Positions 32,193-33,317 of a stretch of DNA of 33,317 nucleotides are shown here, one piece after another. Under the pieces are notes generated by a model that saw nothing but the letters and a program-made list of their open reading frames with translations, ran no database searches and was not told the origin of the DNA. The position numbers were made by a program, and so were the translations under genes. The DNA comes from Bacteroidota bacterium (GTDB lineage: Bacteria > Bacteroidota > Bacteroidia > Chitinophagales > BACL12): contig JAKQVC010000034.1 of NCBI GenBank assembly GCA_029571985.1, positions 1 to 33,317 on the forward strand, in the 5' to 3' direction. How positions within the stretch are numbered: position 1 is the first letter of the stretch; each line of letters starts with the position of its first letter.

Positions 32193-33317
32193 ATGAAAAC
32201 ACTTTTTAGTATCGCAGTCTTAGTTTTTTATGTGTCAGCTTCTGCACAAATTGTTCCACAAATTGAATGGGAATTAAATATTGGTGGCGATGGTTGGGAC
32301 GAATGTCGCTCAATTGTAGAAACACCTGATGGCGGATTTATTCTCGGCGGATTTAGTGAATCAGATATCAGTGGAAATAAAACAGCACCGAGTTTCGGCA
32401 CCTATGATTTTTGGGTAGTGAAATTATCTGTTTTTGGAACAGTAGAGTGGGAGAGAAGCTATGGCGGAAATCTCCGTGAACAATGTTATCGCTGTGTGCC
32501 AACAGCCGATGGCGGATTTATAATGGGTGGCTGGTCAGAAAGTGGTGTGAATGGAAATAAAACAACTGAAAATTTTGGCTTGCGCGATTGTTGGGTGGTG
32601 AAAACAGATGCAGATGGTGAAATTGAATGGCAAACTTCGGTAGGTGGCGCTGGCGATGATTATATTTTTACCCTGCATCAATTAGCGGATGGCGGATTTA
32701 TTTTCGGCGGATTTTCTGAAAGTGGTATTTCCGGAAATAAAACGGAAGAAAATCTGGGCGGGATGGATTATTTCGTTTTTAAATTAAGTGCCGACGGCGA
32801 ATTATTATGGCAAAATACAATAGGTGGTTCGGCTGAAGATCGCCTGCATGCTATTTTAGAATTGGAAGACGGCTCATTTATTTGCGGCGGCACTTCCGAA
32901 TCAACAGATTTTGATCATACAGCACCTATGAAAGGTATTGAAGATTATTGGGTGCTTAAACTGGATGCTACCGGAAATCCGATTTGGGATAAATCGTATG
33001 GCGGTAATGATGTAGATGAATTATTTGATATTGGCATCGACCCTGAAGGCAATTTCGTTTTCGCGGGATTTACCATAAGTAGTGCCGATGGTGATGTAAC
33101 AGAACCCATCACCGGTATGCAGGACGGATGGGCTGTAAAAACAGATGCTGACGGCAATATTCTCTGGCAAAACACTATAGGTGGCGAAATGGGTGATCGC
33201 CTCGAATGCGCCAGTATCATGAATGACGGCAATTATTTTTTAGGCAGTGGTTCATACTCTCCTTTATCCGGCGATTTAATTGAAGCAAGTTACGATTGGG
33301 ATTATTGGCTGAAAAAA
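32193..33317 (+). CDS. Secreted 60-residue-repeat beta-propeller-like protein (3' end beyond right edge)
   Basis: The first 375 codons are visible and the frame is open at the window end. The protein starts with a signal peptide (MKTLFSIAVLVFYVSASAQ). Six repeats follow, each with a core DGGFILGGFSES-like strand, then a GxxDFWVVKLSxxG-type strand and a xxWxxxxGG turn. The cores start at 32328, 32508, 32688, 32868, 33045 and 33225, a period of 180 bp (once 177). This resembles delta-60-type or similar secreted propeller repeats of Bacteroidetes, which often end in a T9SS sorting domain. That tail would lie outside the window. The trailing WQNTIGG-type motif recurs almost unchanged. It has its own -7 box and is separate from prmC. 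Confidence 0.8.
   Translation, partial: MKTLFSIAVLVFYVSASAQIVPQIEWELNIGGDGWDECRSIVETPDGGFILGGFSESDISGNKTAPSFGTYDFWVVKLSVFGTVEWERSYGGNLREQCYRCVPTADGGFIMGGWSESGVNGNKTTENFGLRDCWVVKTDADGEIEWQTSVGGAGDDYIFTLHQLADGGFIFGGFSESGISGNKTEENLGGMDYFVFKLSADGELLWQNTIGGSAEDRLHAILELEDGSFICGGTSESTDFDHTAPMKGIEDYWVLKLDATGNPIWDKSYGGNDVDELFDIGIDPEGNFVFAGFTISSADGDVTEPITGMQDGWAVKTDADGNILWQNTIGGEMGDRLECASIMNDGNYFLGSGSYSPLSGDLIEASYDWDYWLKK

Noticed and set aside
1-33317. tRNA, rRNA or riboswitch
   Set aside because: No cloverleaf with a T-loop GTTCGANTC, no rRNA sequence and no known riboswitch core was recognised on either strand.

Overview
The window comes from a bacterium of the phylum Bacteroidetes, probably a Chitinophagales/Saprospirales-type lineage, although no rRNA is present to place it further. 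The evidence is a PorP/SprF-family protein, type A and type B type IX secretion (T9SS) sorting domains, a DUF4835 protein, an S46 dipeptidyl-peptidase, a sphingolipid/sulfonolipid-type alpha-oxoamine synthase, a short Hc1-like histone H1 protein, and promoters with the Bacteroidetes -7 element TAnnTTTG. No Shine-Dalgarno pattern stands out. No tRNA, rRNA, CRISPR array, transposase or phage gene was found.

Layout. 1-2388 (minus strand) is a compact four-gene T9SS-like operon: two tandem SUMF1/FGE-fold proteins that lack the catalytic cysteines, a secreted protein that is almost nothing but a type B sorting domain, and a PorP/SprF protein cut by the left edge. 2490-4100 is pckA with its own terminator. 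4250-4903 is a small outer-membrane-barrel-like protein and 4947-6035 is dprA. 6091-16331 is rich in envelope proteases and surface proteins: an M1 metallopeptidase fused to a C-terminal Omp85-like barrel, rsmG, a membrane-anchored C1 (papain-like) peptidase, a CBM9/DUF5916 outer membrane protein and a DPP11-like S46 peptidase. 16484-19624 is a large secreted Asp-box propeller protein with a type A T9SS tail.

19714-25916 is a housekeeping cluster on the minus strand (bamD, rpoZ-like omega, coaBC, DUF4835, recN), interrupted by a plus-strand DUF3179 membrane protein. 26055-27614 holds the alpha-oxoamine synthase and the histone H1-like protein. 27615-28233 has no gene but is dense in short extragenic repeats and palindromes. 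28234-30681 is a minus-strand operon accA, DUF6913, dapA. 30777-32124 is a Cys/His-rich lipoprotein followed by prmC. From 32193 to the right edge runs an open secreted protein with a near-exact 60-residue repeat.

How the genes fit together: much of the window serves the outer membrane. It covers barrel assembly (BamD), T9SS parts or partners (PorP/SprF, CTD-only protein, SUMF1-fold pair, DUF4835), T9SS cargo (Asp-box protein and probably the right-edge repeat protein), and envelope peptidases that could process extracellular peptides. The most interesting candidate system is the left-edge operon. Other notable points are the M1-barrel fusion and a recurrent TAnnTTT(G/A)-N4-ATG arrangement that predicts leaderless mRNAs.
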